Source: Brachybacterium aquaticum
GTDB taxonomy: Bacteria > Actinomycetota > Actinomycetes > Actinomycetales > Dermabacteraceae
NCBI RefSeq assembly: GCF_014204755.1
Contig: NZ_JACHLZ010000001.1
Span: 2,418,001-2,482,000, forward strand
DNA length: 64,000 nt
Direction: 5' to 3'
The notes beneath the pieces are model-generated. The model ran no database searches. It was given only the letters and a program-made list of their open reading frames with translations, and was not told where the DNA came from. A program made the position numbers and the translations under genes. This document shows positions 8,081 to 17,959 of this stretch, piece after piece; within the stretch, counting starts at the first letter, position 1, and every line of letters begins with the position of its first letter.

Positions 8081-9262
8081 TCACCACTCCCCGCCCACGT
8101 ACTCCTGGATCGCGATCACTGCGGCACCGCGGGCCCATTGATCGAAGTCCTCGCCCAGCTCGCGGAGAACGAGGTCGCGCTGGGCGGCGGGCAGGGCGGC
8201 GCGCAGGGTGTCCTCGAAGACGCCGCCGGCGGCGCGCACGAGGTCCATGGTCTCCCCGCCCAGCACGACCGCCTCAGGATCCACGACCGCGACCACGGCG
8301 GAGGCGGCGCGTGCGAGGAGGCGGGCGAGCTCCTCCGCCTCGGCGAGCGCCCCCGGTTCCCGGTCCCGGACCACGAGCTCGCGGAGCCGGTCGATGCCCT
8401 CCCCGGCGCCGAGCACCCCGTGCTCACGGGCCCGCTCCACGACTGCCGCGGTCCGTGCGGCCTGCCAGAACAGCAGCGGCTCGCCGTCGGCCGTGGTGCC
8501 GACGGGTAGCCGGCCGGTGAGCCCGGCGAGGTGGGAGCGGCCCTCGAGCAGCCTGCCCTCGACGACGGTCGCGATCGCAACGCCCACGCCGATGGTGAGC
8601 ACGGCGAAGGTGCGGTGGGCGCGGCCGATCCCGCCCCAGTTCAGGCCGTGGACCATCGCGGCGATGTCGTTGTCGACGGCGACCGGGAGATCGAGCCGCT
8701 GCTCGAGCAGGTCCGCCAGCGGCACCGGCTCCTCCCAGCCGAGGATCCAGGAGCTGTCCACGCGTCGACGCTCGCCGACGACGCCGCCGATGCTCGCCCC
8801 GACCCCGGCCACGCGCTCGTGACGGCCCAGCAGCTCGCGCACGGGTGCCGCGACGCCGTCGGCGACGGCCTCGGGCGTGGTGCCCTCGAGCGGCACCACG
8901 AGGTCCTCGATCGGTTCCCCATGCACGGTGGTGACCACGGCGTGGACCGCGTCGGCAGTGACCTTCGCGCCCACGAACCGCGGGCCGTGCTCGACCTCGA
9001 CGTCCAGCGGCTGCTGGGGGCGGCCGCGGGCGGGGGAGACCGTGTCGAGCGGCCGCAGATGCCCGGCCTCGAGCAGCTCGCGGGTGGCACGGGTGACGGT
9101 GGGCGCGGACAGGCCCAGCCGTTCACCGAGGTCACGGCGCGAGCGCGGTCCGAAGCGCAGCAGATCGCGGTACACGGCGCGGGCTGTGGCGCCGCCGAGA
9201 TCAGGGACGGCGCTCCCCACCGAGGTGCTCTCCCCCAAAGCGCTCTCCTCCGCCCCGCTCAT
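8081..9262 (-). CDS. ROK family transcriptional regulator
   Basis: This 393-residue protein has an N-terminal winged helix-turn-helix (GLSAPTVTRATRELLEAG, residues ~48-65). A ROK domain follows, with a VAVDNDIAAMVHG element and a phosphate-loop-like VLTIGVGVAIATVVEGR. ROK repressors respond to sugars or sugar phosphates. The usual ROK-kinase zinc motif (CxCGxxGC) is not apparent; the corresponding part reads LPVGTTADGEPLLFWQAA, so kinase activity is unlikely. The ATG overlaps the stop of the upstream LacI-type gene in an ATGA, so the two regulators are made together. No sugar transporter or enzyme gene is adjacent, and its target is unknown. Confidence 0.85.
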   Translation of the reverse strand: MSGAEESALGESTSVGSAVPDLGGATARAVYRDLLRFGPRSRRDLGERLGLSAPTVTRATRELLEAGHLRPLDTVSPARGRPQQPLDVEVEHGPRFVGAKVTADAVHAVVTTVHGEPIEDLVVPLEGTTPEAVADGVAAPVRELLGRHERVAGVGASIGGVVGERRRVDSSWILGWEEPVPLADLLEQRLDLPVAVDNDIAAMVHGLNWGGIGRAHRTFAVLTIGVGVAIATVVEGRLLEGRSHLAGLTGRLPVGTTADGEPLLFWQAARTAAVVERAREHGVLGAGEGIDRLRELVVRDREPGALAEAEELARLLARAASAVVAVVDPEAVVLGGETMDLVRAAGGVFEDTLRAALPAAQRDLVLRELGEDFDQWARGAAVIAIQEYVGGEW

Positions 9263-10287
9263 GCGCCGTGCACCGTGCGGACGGGCCCGGTGGACCCTCG
9301 CACCTCCAGATGGATCCCCAGCCACCGCTCCACGGTGGACCCCTCCCCGGCATCCGGCCGCAGCGCGAGGTCCAGCGCAGCCCGTCCCATCTCGCGCATC
9401 GGCAGGTGCACGGTGGTCAGCGGCGGGGCGACGTCGCGGGCGACGGTGATGTCGTTGAACCCGACCACGGACACGTCGGCCGGCACGGAGCGTCCCTCCT
9501 CCCGCAGGCGGGCGAGGGCCCCGATGGCCATCTGGTCGGAGACGCCGACCAGCGCGGTGATGCCCGGCCGGGCGGCGAGCAGCGCGCCTGCGGCGCGGTA
9601 ACCCTCGTCGCGCTCGGCAGGTCCGTGATGGACCTCGACGTGCGCACCGGCGGCGGCGAACTCCTCGGCCATGCCCTCCACCCGCTCGTGGCTGGCCAGC
9701 AGCGTGTCGGGACCGCTGATCACCCCGATCTCGCGATGCCCGAGCTCGAGGAGGTGGCGGGCGATGAGGCGGGAGCCCTCGCGGTTGTCCACGAGCACCC
9801 GGTCGATGTCCACGACGGGCGTGCCGATCCCGACCACCCGCCCGCCAGCGGCGCGGAACGAGGCGACCCGGGCGCTGATCGCGGAGCAGTACCCCGGGTC
9901 GGTGAGGCCGGAGCCGGCGAGGATCACCGAGTGCGCGCGGTGGGACTGCAGCATCCGGAAGTAGCCGAGCTCCCGCTCGGGGTCCCGGTCGGTGTGGCAG
10001 ATGGTGACCAGCAGGTTCGCGGCGGAGGCGCGCTCGTGGATGCCGTGGAGGATCTCGGCGGCGTAGGGGTCGCCGATGTTCCCGACGAGCACCCCGATCG
10101 CCCCGGAGTTGCCGCGCAGCATCGCCTGCGCCTGGGCGTTGGGCACGTAGTCCAGCTCGAGCGCGGCGGCGCGGACGCGCTCCTTCAGCTCCTCGAGCAC
10201 CGGGTAGGTGCTGCCGGAGAGGACGCGGGAGGCGGTCGGGACGGAGACACCCGCGCGCTGCGCCACGTCCTTGAGCGTCACTGCCAT
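9259..10287 (-). CDS. LacI family transcriptional regulator
   Basis: This 342-residue repressor begins with the classic LacI helix-turn-helix and hinge (VTLKDVAQRAGVSVPTASRV, then a YVPNAQAQAM hinge region). A periplasmic-binding-protein-like effector domain follows, from IGVLVGNIGDPYAAEI to the end. The conserved VVGFNDITVAR motif is present near residue 275. Such proteins usually repress sugar catabolic genes. The start is fixed by the HTH position. There is no Shine-Dalgarno before ATG 10287, but TATCCT sits six bases upstream, so the mRNA is probably leaderless. The downstream ROK regulator overlaps by four bases. A hydroxylated or phosphorylated sugar effector is likely but cannot be specified. 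Confidence 0.9.
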   Translation of the reverse strand: MAVTLKDVAQRAGVSVPTASRVLSGSTYPVLEELKERVRAAALELDYVPNAQAQAMLRGNSGAIGVLVGNIGDPYAAEILHGIHERASAANLLVTICHTDRDPERELGYFRMLQSHRAHSVILAGSGLTDPGYCSAISARVASFRAAGGRVVGIGTPVVDIDRVLVDNREGSRLIARHLLELGHREIGVISGPDTLLASHERVEGMAEEFAAAGAHVEVHHGPAERDEGYRAAGALLAARPGITALVGVSDQMAIGALARLREEGRSVPADVSVVGFNDITVARDVAPPLTTVHLPMREMGRAALDLALRPDAGEGSTVERWLGIHLEVRGSTGPVRTVHGA

Positions 10288-10293
10288 GTTCGG

Positions 10294-10299
10294 AGGATA
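10294..10299 (-). promoter_or_regulatory. Putative -10 box TATCCT, leaderless promoter of the LacI-ROK operon
   Basis: On the minus strand TATCCT is followed by exactly six bases and then the ATG of the LacI gene. No Shine-Dalgarno is available there. Confidence 0.5.
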
Positions 10300-10441
10300 C
10301 CCAGCCCACCAGCTCCTGGGCAGGGACGCGCGGCGGTGGAGCCTCACCAGTGCCGTCTGCCGGTGCCGTCTGCCAGGATGGTCGCGACATCCTTCCCGGC
10401 TGCCCGCCCGGCGCCGGGGTCCACGACGCCCAGGGGGACCG

Positions 10442-11140
10442 ATGAGCGAGAGCACCGCCGACCACGCCGCCGACCGTTCCGACGCGGACGCGCCCGTCAC
10501 GATCTACACCGCCTACGAGATCGACTTCATGCTCTCGCTGCGGGACACCGAGAACGCGCGCCTGACCCGTGAGCAGGTGGGTCTGCGCAGGGCCCCGGCG
10601 GAGGCGCAGGAGTTCGTCACCGCCGCCGTCACCTCGGGCCTGCGCGCCCGCGGGAAGGTGGAGCGCTCCGGGGACGGGCAGTGGCTGCTGGGCGAGGAGG
10701 GCCAGGTCGTCGCGACCGCGCTCACCGCGGCGGACCGCTGGCTCGGCATCGCCCTGACCGAGGGCGATGCGATGCGGATGGCCTTCGTGATCAAGGCGGA
10801 GGACGCGATCCTCATGCTCACCCAGGACGAGCTGGACTCGTTCGTGGTCTCGGCGCTGCCCGACTCTGCGCACGTGCCCGCCTCGGTCTCCGACATCGTG
10901 CTGGCCTTCCTCGACGGCGGCAACGAGCGCACCGTCTCCCTGCGCCGCACGGACATCGCCGCCCCGCAGGAGCAGGTGCCCATGATGTTCCACGTCGAGG
11001 CCGACGGGTCCTGGCGCCTCGGTCACCTCCCGCTCGACGCCGACGGGGTCCTCGGGGTCTCCGACATCACCGCCGCGCAGGTCCCGGGCACGGTGCGGGC
11101 CCTGTGGGAGGACGGGCTCAGCGCCGCGCCGGGCGTCTGA
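10442..11140 (+). CDS. Hypothetical protein, 232 aa
   Basis: I do not recognise this family. The protein is acidic and soluble, with no signal peptide or membrane segment. It starts with a disordered ~20-residue tail rich in Ser, Ala and Asp. A helical part follows with TIYTAYEIDFMLSLRD, then LTREQVGLRR and LGIALTEGDAMRMAFVIKAE. The C-terminal half is mixed strand, with VSLRRTDIAA and a SWRLGHLPLDADG element. The loose layout, two-domain with a central adaptor-like segment, is reminiscent of EspG-like or immunity proteins, but I see no motif that would settle it. AGGGGG precedes ATG 10442 by four bases. It is divergent from the LacI-ROK pair and convergent with the DUF4126 gene. Confidence 0.7.
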   Translation: MSESTADHAADRSDADAPVTIYTAYEIDFMLSLRDTENARLTREQVGLRRAPAEAQEFVTAAVTSGLRARGKVERSGDGQWLLGEEGQVVATALTAADRWLGIALTEGDAMRMAFVIKAEDAILMLTQDELDSFVVSALPDSAHVPASVSDIVLAFLDGGNERTVSLRRTDIAAPQEQVPMMFHVEADGSWRLGHLPLDADGVLGVSDITAAQVPGTVRALWEDGLSAAPGV

Positions 11141-11183
11141 GAGGCGCTCGTCCCCGGCCCGGTCGACGGGGGCTTCCGCCGGC

Positions 11184-11792
11184 TCAGACGGGTCGGCCCG
11201 GCTCCCCCTGGGCCCGGCGCGCCCTCGCCTCCTGCAGCCGCGCCCTCAGATCCCGGTAAGCGCGGTGGATCCTGATGATGGCCCAGATCCCGAGGGCGAG
11301 CAGGATCAGCGCCAGGATCGCGGCGGCCACGGGCAGAACGAGCACGAGCACGCCCATCACCACCGCGGCGACGTCCTCGCCGGTCGAGACGAGCACGTTG
11401 GAGACCGGCTCCGGGGACACGTTCACAGCGGCGCGGGTGGTGGACTTCGCGGCGTGGGAGCCGAAGGCCGCTGCGGCACCGAGCACCGCCATGACGATGG
11501 CATTGGTCGTGTCCGTCTCCCCGCCCAGCAGGAACCCGATGGCGCCGCCGGCGATAGGGCGCACGATCGTGTGCAGCTGGTCCCAGAAGGAGTCGAGGAA
11601 AGCGATCTTGTCCGCCGCGAGGTCCACCAGGAGCAGGATCCCGGTGATGACCAGCACGTCGGTGCGCTGCAGCACGGCCGGGACCTGCCCGAGCTCGAAG
11701 ATCCGCCCGCCGAGTCCCAGCAGGAAGATCATGAAGTAGGGCCGGATCCCGCTGACCCAGCCGGACCCCAGGGTCATCAGCAGTGCTTCCAT
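11184..11792 (-). CDS. DUF4126 family membrane protein
   Basis: This 202-residue integral membrane protein has five to six hydrophobic helices and an early SGIRPYFMIFLLGLGG segment, matching DUF4126. The C-terminal tail after the last helix (~residue 175 on) is Arg-rich and would be cytoplasmic. The function of the family is unknown. A start eight codons earlier (11816) is open, but a GGGGAG site close before ATG 11792 favours this one. The gene is convergent with the hypothetical gene at 10442-11140 and is followed upstream on the same strand by another membrane protein gene 102 bases away. Confidence 0.8.
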   Translation of the reverse strand: MEALLMTLGSGWVSGIRPYFMIFLLGLGGRIFELGQVPAVLQRTDVLVITGILLLVDLAADKIAFLDSFWDQLHTIVRPIAGGAIGFLLGGETDTTNAIVMAVLGAAAAFGSHAAKSTTRAAVNVSPEPVSNVLVSTGEDVAAVVMGVLVLVLPVAAAILALILLALGIWAIIRIHRAYRDLRARLQEARARRAQGEPGRPV

Positions 11793-11894
11793 CGCTCCCC
11801 GTCTCCTCGTGCTCACCCGCGCGTGCGGAGTGCAGTGCTCCGTCGACCGTGCTCCGTCGGCAGTGTTCCGTCGACTATGTCCTCGCGCCCCGTC

Positions 11895-12620
11895 TCAGAC
11901 GGGGCGGCGCGACGCCTTCTGGTGCCGGTGCAGCTCGATGCGCAGCGCCCGCACGTCCTGCCCGGTGGGGCGAGTGTAGGTCCACACAGCCCGATCGAAG
12001 GCCGGCATCACCACGCGCGAGCCGTCACGGAGGCGCAGCGCCGCGGTGAGCCAGTGCACCGGATGCACGACGCGGGACTCGATCGCGACGACGTCGTCCC
12101 AGGCCACGTCCCGTCGGCCGAGCGCGCCGACCACTCGCAGCCCGCGCTCGGAGATCTCGACCCGGGTGCGAGCGGTGCCGAGCGCGGCGAGGGCGAAGCG
12201 CAGCCCCAGCGCGCCGAGCAGCAGCGCGAGAGTGCCGAGAGCGAGCATCACCACGAGCAGCCCCGCCCCCGGGGAGCGGCCGTCGGCCGGCGAGGCCCCG
12301 AGCAGCACGACGAGCAGCACCGCGACCAGCGCCGTGCCGAGCAGGCAGGCGGCGACCGCCGAGCGCACGGCCGTGTCCCGAGTGGCATGGGCCGGGAAGA
12401 GGGCTCGCACGGAGCCCCCGTCGGCCGAGCCCCCGTCGGCCGCACCCCCGCGAGCCGCATCCCCGCGCACCCCGGCCCAACCCGACGCATGTCGGGCGCC
12501 TGGACCGCCCGGCGCCTCGAGCGCCGAGATCATCCGCTCCACCGTCGCGCTGCTGCGGGAGTAGTCGGGCAGGGCGGCGCGCTCGGCGGTCTCGGGATCC
12601 AGCCGTCGGGGGATGGTCAT
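11895..12620 (-). CDS. Membrane protein with PH-like C-terminal domain
   Basis: This 241-residue protein has a polar, Gly/Ala-rich N-terminal ~90 residues. Two adjacent transmembrane helices follow (around residues 100-150: AACLLGTALVAVLLVVLLG and VMLALGTLALLLGALGLRF). The ~85-residue C-terminal part (RVEISERGLRVVGALGRRDV, then WDDVVAIESR) has the beta-strand pattern of bacterial PH-like domains. The role is unknown. The region 12420-12450 encodes a short repeat (GGSADGGS). The start at 12620 is supported by TACGCT six bases upstream. The divergent gene starts only 24 bases away, so the two must share promoter DNA. Confidence 0.75.
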   Translation of the reverse strand: MTIPRRLDPETAERAALPDYSRSSATVERMISALEAPGGPGARHASGWAGVRGDAARGGAADGGSADGGSVRALFPAHATRDTAVRSAVAACLLGTALVAVLLVVLLGASPADGRSPGAGLLVVMLALGTLALLLGALGLRFALAALGTARTRVEISERGLRVVGALGRRDVAWDDVVAIESRVVHPVHWLTAALRLRDGSRVVMPAFDRAVWTYTRPTGQDVRALRIELHRHQKASRRPV

Positions 12621-12626
12621 GGAGCA

Positions 12627-12636
12627 AGCGTAGGGT
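12627..12636. promoter_or_regulatory. Overlapping divergent -10 boxes (TACGCT minus, TAGGGT plus)
   Basis: The minus-strand box at 12627-12632 lies six bases before ATG 12620. The plus-strand box at 12631-12636 lies seven bases before ATG 12644. They share two base pairs, and the full gap between start codons is 23 bp. Neither gene has a Shine-Dalgarno, so both mRNAs would be leaderless and the two promoters cannot be occupied at once. Confidence 0.55.
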
Positions 12637-12643
12637 TCCCTCC

Positions 12644-13270
12644 ATGGCCCCGCACGACTCCTCCGCACCACGCTTCCGCCGCCCCGCCTCGCTGTACTCC
12701 TCCGTGGCCGAGGCGATCCCCGGCGCGCCGGACCCCGCGACCTCGAGCGACCTCGCGCACGACTCGGCCCGGGCCCTGTTGGACGGGGTGTTCCACAGCT
12801 CGGACCCCGAGGTCGTGGAGCGGGTGGTGTCGCTTGCCGCGGAGGACGGGCTGACCGACCTGGCCGCGATGTGGTCCGGGGCGCCCGCGACCTCGCTGCC
12901 GGGCGCCCTGTGGCGGCTGTACGTGCTGCACACCTGGACCCAGCGCAGCGGCGACGAGGTCGCCCGACGCTACCGAGCGGGCTCGCGCACCGTGCCGGGG
13001 CTGCGCTATCTCGCCGGGTTCGCCGAGCCCCCGGAGGTGGCGCAGGTGCAGCGCACGATGGACGACATCCTGCGCGGCGCCTTCACCGGAGATCTGGGCA
13101 TGGCGCTGCGCCGTGCCGGGGCGGTCGCCACGATCGTCGCCCACGGCACCGCGCATCTGGCCGACGAGCACAACGGCCCCGAGCGCACCCGCCAGGCGGA
13201 GCGCCTGCTGAGCATGGGCGAGGACCTCACCGCCGCCGGGCGGCATGCGGAGGCCGGACAGCTGGACTGA
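12644..13270 (+). CDS. Conserved actinobacterial protein of unknown function, 208 aa
   Basis: This soluble, largely helical protein has no signal peptide or membrane helix. Recognisable pieces are FRRPASLYSSVAEAIP at the start, VVERVVSLAAEDGLTDLAAM, LPGALWRLYVLHTWTQR in the middle and a GTAHLADEHNGPERTRQAER end. I take it to be an actinobacteria-restricted family, sometimes given misleading RNA-polymerase names in databases. No catalytic motif is evident. The His-containing C-terminal helix could bind metal, but that is speculation. The start is supported by the TAGGGT box seven bases upstream. A C5/G5 hairpin follows its stop. Confidence 0.75.
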   Translation: MAPHDSSAPRFRRPASLYSSVAEAIPGAPDPATSSDLAHDSARALLDGVFHSSDPEVVERVVSLAAEDGLTDLAAMWSGAPATSLPGALWRLYVLHTWTQRSGDEVARRYRAGSRTVPGLRYLAGFAEPPEVAQVQRTMDDILRGAFTGDLGMALRRAGAVATIVAHGTAHLADEHNGPERTRQAERLLSMGEDLTAAGRHAEAGQLD

Positions 13271-13291
13271 CCCGCTGCACGCTCCCTCGGC

Positions 13292-13306
13292 GCCCCCTCC
13301 GGGGGC
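13292..13306 (+). terminator. Short GC hairpin after the 208-aa protein gene
   Basis: GCCCCC and GGGGGC pair around a TCC loop, 22 bases after the stop codon. No U-tract. Confidence 0.45.
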
Positions 13307-13350
13307 CCGTGGGCTTCGCCATATCCCCTGTGAGATGCCGGGAGCTGCGG

Positions 13351-13381
13351 TTGCGCGGCCGGTCCGGCGGTGTTCTACGAT
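13351..13381 (+). promoter_or_regulatory. Putative promoter for the DUF47-pit operon
   Basis: TTGCGC at 13351 and TACGAT at 13376 are separated by 19 bases. Transcription would start near 13388, leaving a ~180-base leader before ATG 13567. I see no obvious PhoP-type direct repeats in it. Confidence 0.4.
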
Positions 13382-13566
13382 GTATCCCGCGTCGGGCCGC
13401 GGTTGCCCCGGGCTCCAACATCTGCCGCTTCGAGCGGCCTTCGCGCCGACAGGCGCATCCCGGTCCGGCGCATGAACTTCACGGCTGGAGCATCACGAAG
13501 CAGGTCGCGACCGGCGCACCCGGTCCACGACGGTCAGGCGCCGACGGGCGCGAGGAGGCGCGCGAG

Positions 13567-14205
13567 ATGGTGCAGAAGTTCCTGAGCCGCCTGTTCCCCC
13601 AGCGGACCGAGCGACCGATGTACGACCTGTTCGCCGAGCTCGCCGAGCTGCAGGTTCAGGCCGCGGACACCCACTCGAAGCTGCTGGGCCACACCTACCG
13701 CGAGCGCACCCGCATCGCCCCGAAGCTGCACGAGCAGTCCACGGTCGCCGAGGAGCTGTGCCGCCGCATCGCCCAGCGCCTGGTCCAGTCGCTGATCACG
13801 CCCTACGAGGCGGAGCTGCTGTACGACTTCGCGCTCACCCTCGCCGACGCGGTCGACGCGATGGAGCACACCGCCGAGCTGCTGGTCGTCTCCCGGATCG
13901 GCACCCTGCCCACCCCGCTGCTGGACGCCGCCAAGGGCATCGAGCGCGCCTCCGAGCTGACGGTCGCGGCGACCTGGAAGCTCTCGGACACCCAGGACCT
14001 CGGGGACTACTACGCGCAGGTCCGCAAGCTCAAGCGCCAAGGTGACCGCCTGGTGCGCCAGGCCCTCGGCGAGCTGTACAAGAAGGGCGGCGCGGCGCAG
14101 GAGATGCTGCCGCTGCACGACGTGTCCGAGTCCGTCCGCGAGACCATCACCCTGCAGGAGCGCAGCGCGCGGATCACGGATCTGCTGCGGGTCAAGGACG
14201 CCTGA
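13567..14205 (+). CDS. DUF47 family (PhoU-like) phosphate transport accessory protein
   Basis: This 212-residue protein is all-helical and matches DUF47 (TIGR00153-like), related to PhoU. It shows FAELAELQVQAADTHSKLLG, a central DFALTLADAVDAMEHTAELL acidic helix, and YYAQVRKLKRQGDRLVRQAL. PhoU-type helices bind metal clusters through Glu/Asp. DUF47 genes usually sit directly before Pit transporters and tune them. Here the stop codon is followed at once by the GTG of pit. The start is supported by AGGAGG eight bases before ATG 13567, although the frame is open much further upstream. Confidence 0.88.
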   Translation: MVQKFLSRLFPQRTERPMYDLFAELAELQVQAADTHSKLLGHTYRERTRIAPKLHEQSTVAEELCRRIAQRLVQSLITPYEAELLYDFALTLADAVDAMEHTAELLVVSRIGTLPTPLLDAAKGIERASELTVAATWKLSDTQDLGDYYAQVRKLKRQGDRLVRQALGELYKKGGAAQEMLPLHDVSESVRETITLQERSARITDLLRVKDA

Positions 14206-15228
14206 GTGACCCCGCTGCTGTTCGCCCTCATCGTCGTCATGGCGCTGGCGATGGCCTACATGAACGGCTTCCACGACGCCTCCAACGCCGTCTCCACCAC
14301 GATCACCACCCGTTCCCTGAAGGAGTCCACGGCGCTGGGGATGGCGGCGGTGCTGAACCTGCTCGGGGCGATGCTGGGCATGGCGGTGATCGCCGTGACC
14401 ACCTCCTGGGCGGTCACGATGCTGGGCCTCGGACCGGTGGTCTCCCAGCTCACCGACCGCCCCGACGCCCTGGGGCTCGCACTGCTGTCGCTGATGCTCG
14501 CGACCTTCCTGTGGGACCTGTCCACCTGGTGGGTGGGCATGCCGGCCTCGACCTGGCACGCCTTCTTCGGCGCGACGCTCGGCGTCTCGCTCGTGGTGGG
14601 CTCCACCGCCGCCTGGGAGCGGCTGGGTCTGCTGCTGGCGATCTCGGTGGTCGGCCCGATCCTCTCGGCGTCCTTCGCCTTCGTGCTGATGGTGCTGATC
14701 CGGCGCCTGACCCGCACGGAGCGGGTGCGTCCCGGGCATCTCCGCTTCGCGCAGACCCTCTCCGCCGGCGCGGTCGCGACCGGGCACGGGCTGAACGACT
14801 CCCTGCTGCCGCTGGCCGTGGTCGTCATCGCGGTCGGGGCGTCGGGGCTGCCGTTCAGCGGGGAGGCCTCGCTCGCGCTGATGCTCCCGATCGCGATCGC
14901 GGTCGCTGCCGGCACCCTGATGGGCGGCCATCGCATCATCCGCACCATCGGTCGGCGCCTCACCGACCTCACCGCAACCCAGGGCCTGGCCGCGGAGACC
15001 TCCGCGGCGGTGACGATGAGCCTGGCCCTGTTCGGGCTCGAGACCCCGGTGTCCACCAGCCAGGCGCTCGCCTCCAGCGTGGTCGGCGCGGGCGTCGCCC
15101 GCGGTCCGCGGACCGTGCGCTGGAAGGTGGCCCGGGACGTCCTGCTCACCTGGCTGGCCACCCCGATCTCGAGCGCGGTCCTCGGCGCCGCGATCCTCGG
15201 CGTGCTGCTGGAGGCGGTCGGAGCCTGA
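14206..15228 (+). CDS. pit: PiT family inorganic phosphate transporter
   Basis: This 340-residue membrane protein has about ten helices. It carries the duplicated PiT signature: GFHDASNAVSTTITTR near residue 22, with a second copy in the C-terminal half around GHGLNDSLLPL. It imports inorganic phosphate (often as a metal-phosphate complex) using the proton or sodium gradient. It starts with GTG directly after the DUF47 stop codon with no spacer, so translation is coupled. The gene order DUF47-pit is typical of low-affinity phosphate uptake. No PHO regulon genes are seen nearby. Confidence 0.9.
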   Translation: MTPLLFALIVVMALAMAYMNGFHDASNAVSTTITTRSLKESTALGMAAVLNLLGAMLGMAVIAVTTSWAVTMLGLGPVVSQLTDRPDALGLALLSLMLATFLWDLSTWWVGMPASTWHAFFGATLGVSLVVGSTAAWERLGLLLAISVVGPILSASFAFVLMVLIRRLTRTERVRPGHLRFAQTLSAGAVATGHGLNDSLLPLAVVVIAVGASGLPFSGEASLALMLPIAIAVAAGTLMGGHRIIRTIGRRLTDLTATQGLAAETSAAVTMSLALFGLETPVSTSQALASSVVGAGVARGPRTVRWKVARDVLLTWLATPISSAVLGAAILGVLLEAVGA

Positions 15229-15285
15229 GCCCGCGCGCAGGAGCGACCACTATCCTGGCCGCACCCGATCCGCGAAGGAGCCCTG

Positions 15286-16155
15286 ATGTCCGACGGTGAG
15301 TCCACCACGCCCGCCCCGCGCCAGCGGCCGCGCTTCGGGCTGCCGGGACCGACCTCCCCCGCCCCGGGCACGGACGGCGCCGCGAACGGCCGGCCGACGT
15401 ACGGCCAGCCCTCCCCCGCCTACGGCGAGCCGCAGGGCTACGGCGGTCAGAGCTACGGCACGCAGGGCTACGGCTCCCCGAACCAGGGTTACGGCTCCCC
15501 GAACTACGGCACGCAGGGATACGGCTCCCAGCCCCACGACGCCCAGCCCTTCGGCTCCCATCCCGCGCCGGCCGGCGCGGGCTACCCGCAGACCGGCCCC
15601 CTGCCCGCGAGCGGCCCCGGATCGACCGGGACGCGCCGCCGGCGCGGCGTCCTGCCGCTCGTCATCGGCCTGGTGCTGCTGCTGATCGTGGCGCCCGCGG
15701 CGACGATCATCGGGATCGTGTGGTCGGTGAGCTCGCTGGTGGGCGATGCGACCTCCGGGCCGACGCCGATGGACGGCACCTCGGTGACGATGGAGCTGCC
15801 GGCCAACGAGATGGTGATCGTCTACGTCCCGGAGGCGGACACCGGCTCCGCCCAGTGCACCGCCGAGGGTGCCGACCCCGGCGCGATCACGACCGTGCCC
15901 AGCACGCCGACGACCACCACCTTCGGCAACGGCGAGGAGTACACGCAGCTCCTCGGCGTGGCGTCGCTCCAGGACACGCAGGTCACCATCAGCTGCACCG
16001 GCACCGACGCCCCGGCCTACCTCGGCCCGTACAGCCTGCTGGGGATGATGGCGCCGCTGGTGATCGGTCCGATCATCGGCCTGGTCGCGGGCCTGACGGG
16101 CCTGGTCCTCACGATCGTGGGGATCGTGCTGCTGGTGCGCTCGCGCCGCGCCTGA
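15286..16155 (+). CDS. Membrane protein with Gly/Tyr/Gln/Pro-rich repeat tail
   Basis: This 289-residue protein is unrecognised by function. Residues ~37-100 are a low-complexity tract of GYG, SYG and YGT units (for example GYGSPNQGYGSPNYG) with many Gln, Pro and Ser. Two transmembrane helices flank the middle: VLPLVIGLVLLLIVAPAATI (~125-145) and MAPLVIGPIIGLVAGLTGLV near the C-terminus. An extracytoplasmic domain of ~100 residues lies between them, with two cysteines that could form a disulfide (SAQCTAE and ISCTGT). The Gly/Tyr tail would be cytoplasmic. Similar tails are common on actinobacterial membrane proteins and may mediate self-association. AAGGAG precedes the ATG. Confidence 0.75.
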   Translation: MSDGESTTPAPRQRPRFGLPGPTSPAPGTDGAANGRPTYGQPSPAYGEPQGYGGQSYGTQGYGSPNQGYGSPNYGTQGYGSQPHDAQPFGSHPAPAGAGYPQTGPLPASGPGSTGTRRRRGVLPLVIGLVLLLIVAPAATIIGIVWSVSSLVGDATSGPTPMDGTSVTMELPANEMVIVYVPEADTGSAQCTAEGADPGAITTVPSTPTTTTFGNGEEYTQLLGVASLQDTQVTISCTGTDAPAYLGPYSLLGMMAPLVIGPIIGLVAGLTGLVLTIVGIVLLVRSRRA

Positions 16156-16168
16156 TCCCTCGCCCCTG

Positions 16169-16206
16169 CGCCGGCACGGTCCTCTCTCTCGGGGGCCGTC
16201 CCGGCG
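16169..16206 (+). terminator. Hairpin terminator after the repeat-tail membrane protein
   Basis: CGCCGG and ACGG pair with CCGT and CCGGCG, with single mismatches, around a TCTCTCTC-containing loop. It begins 14 bases after the stop. Confidence 0.45.
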
Positions 16207-16278
16207 TGCGGTCCAGGGCCCGTTCCGGGCACCGTCTCACATTCGGTCCGTTCCTCCTCCTCGCCCGGTGCGCTGTCC

Positions 16279-16284
16279 TAGAGT
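16279..16284 (+). promoter_or_regulatory. Putative -10 box TAGAGT for pgm
   Basis: TAGAGTGG matches the string seen before fprA at 5033. The predicted start near 16291 leaves a ~30-base leader carrying GGATGGAG before ATG 16322. Confidence 0.4.
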
Positions 16285-16321
16285 GGCGATGACACCCTAA
16301 CTCGAGGATGGAGCGGTGATC

Positions 16322-17959
<1,638 letters not shown>

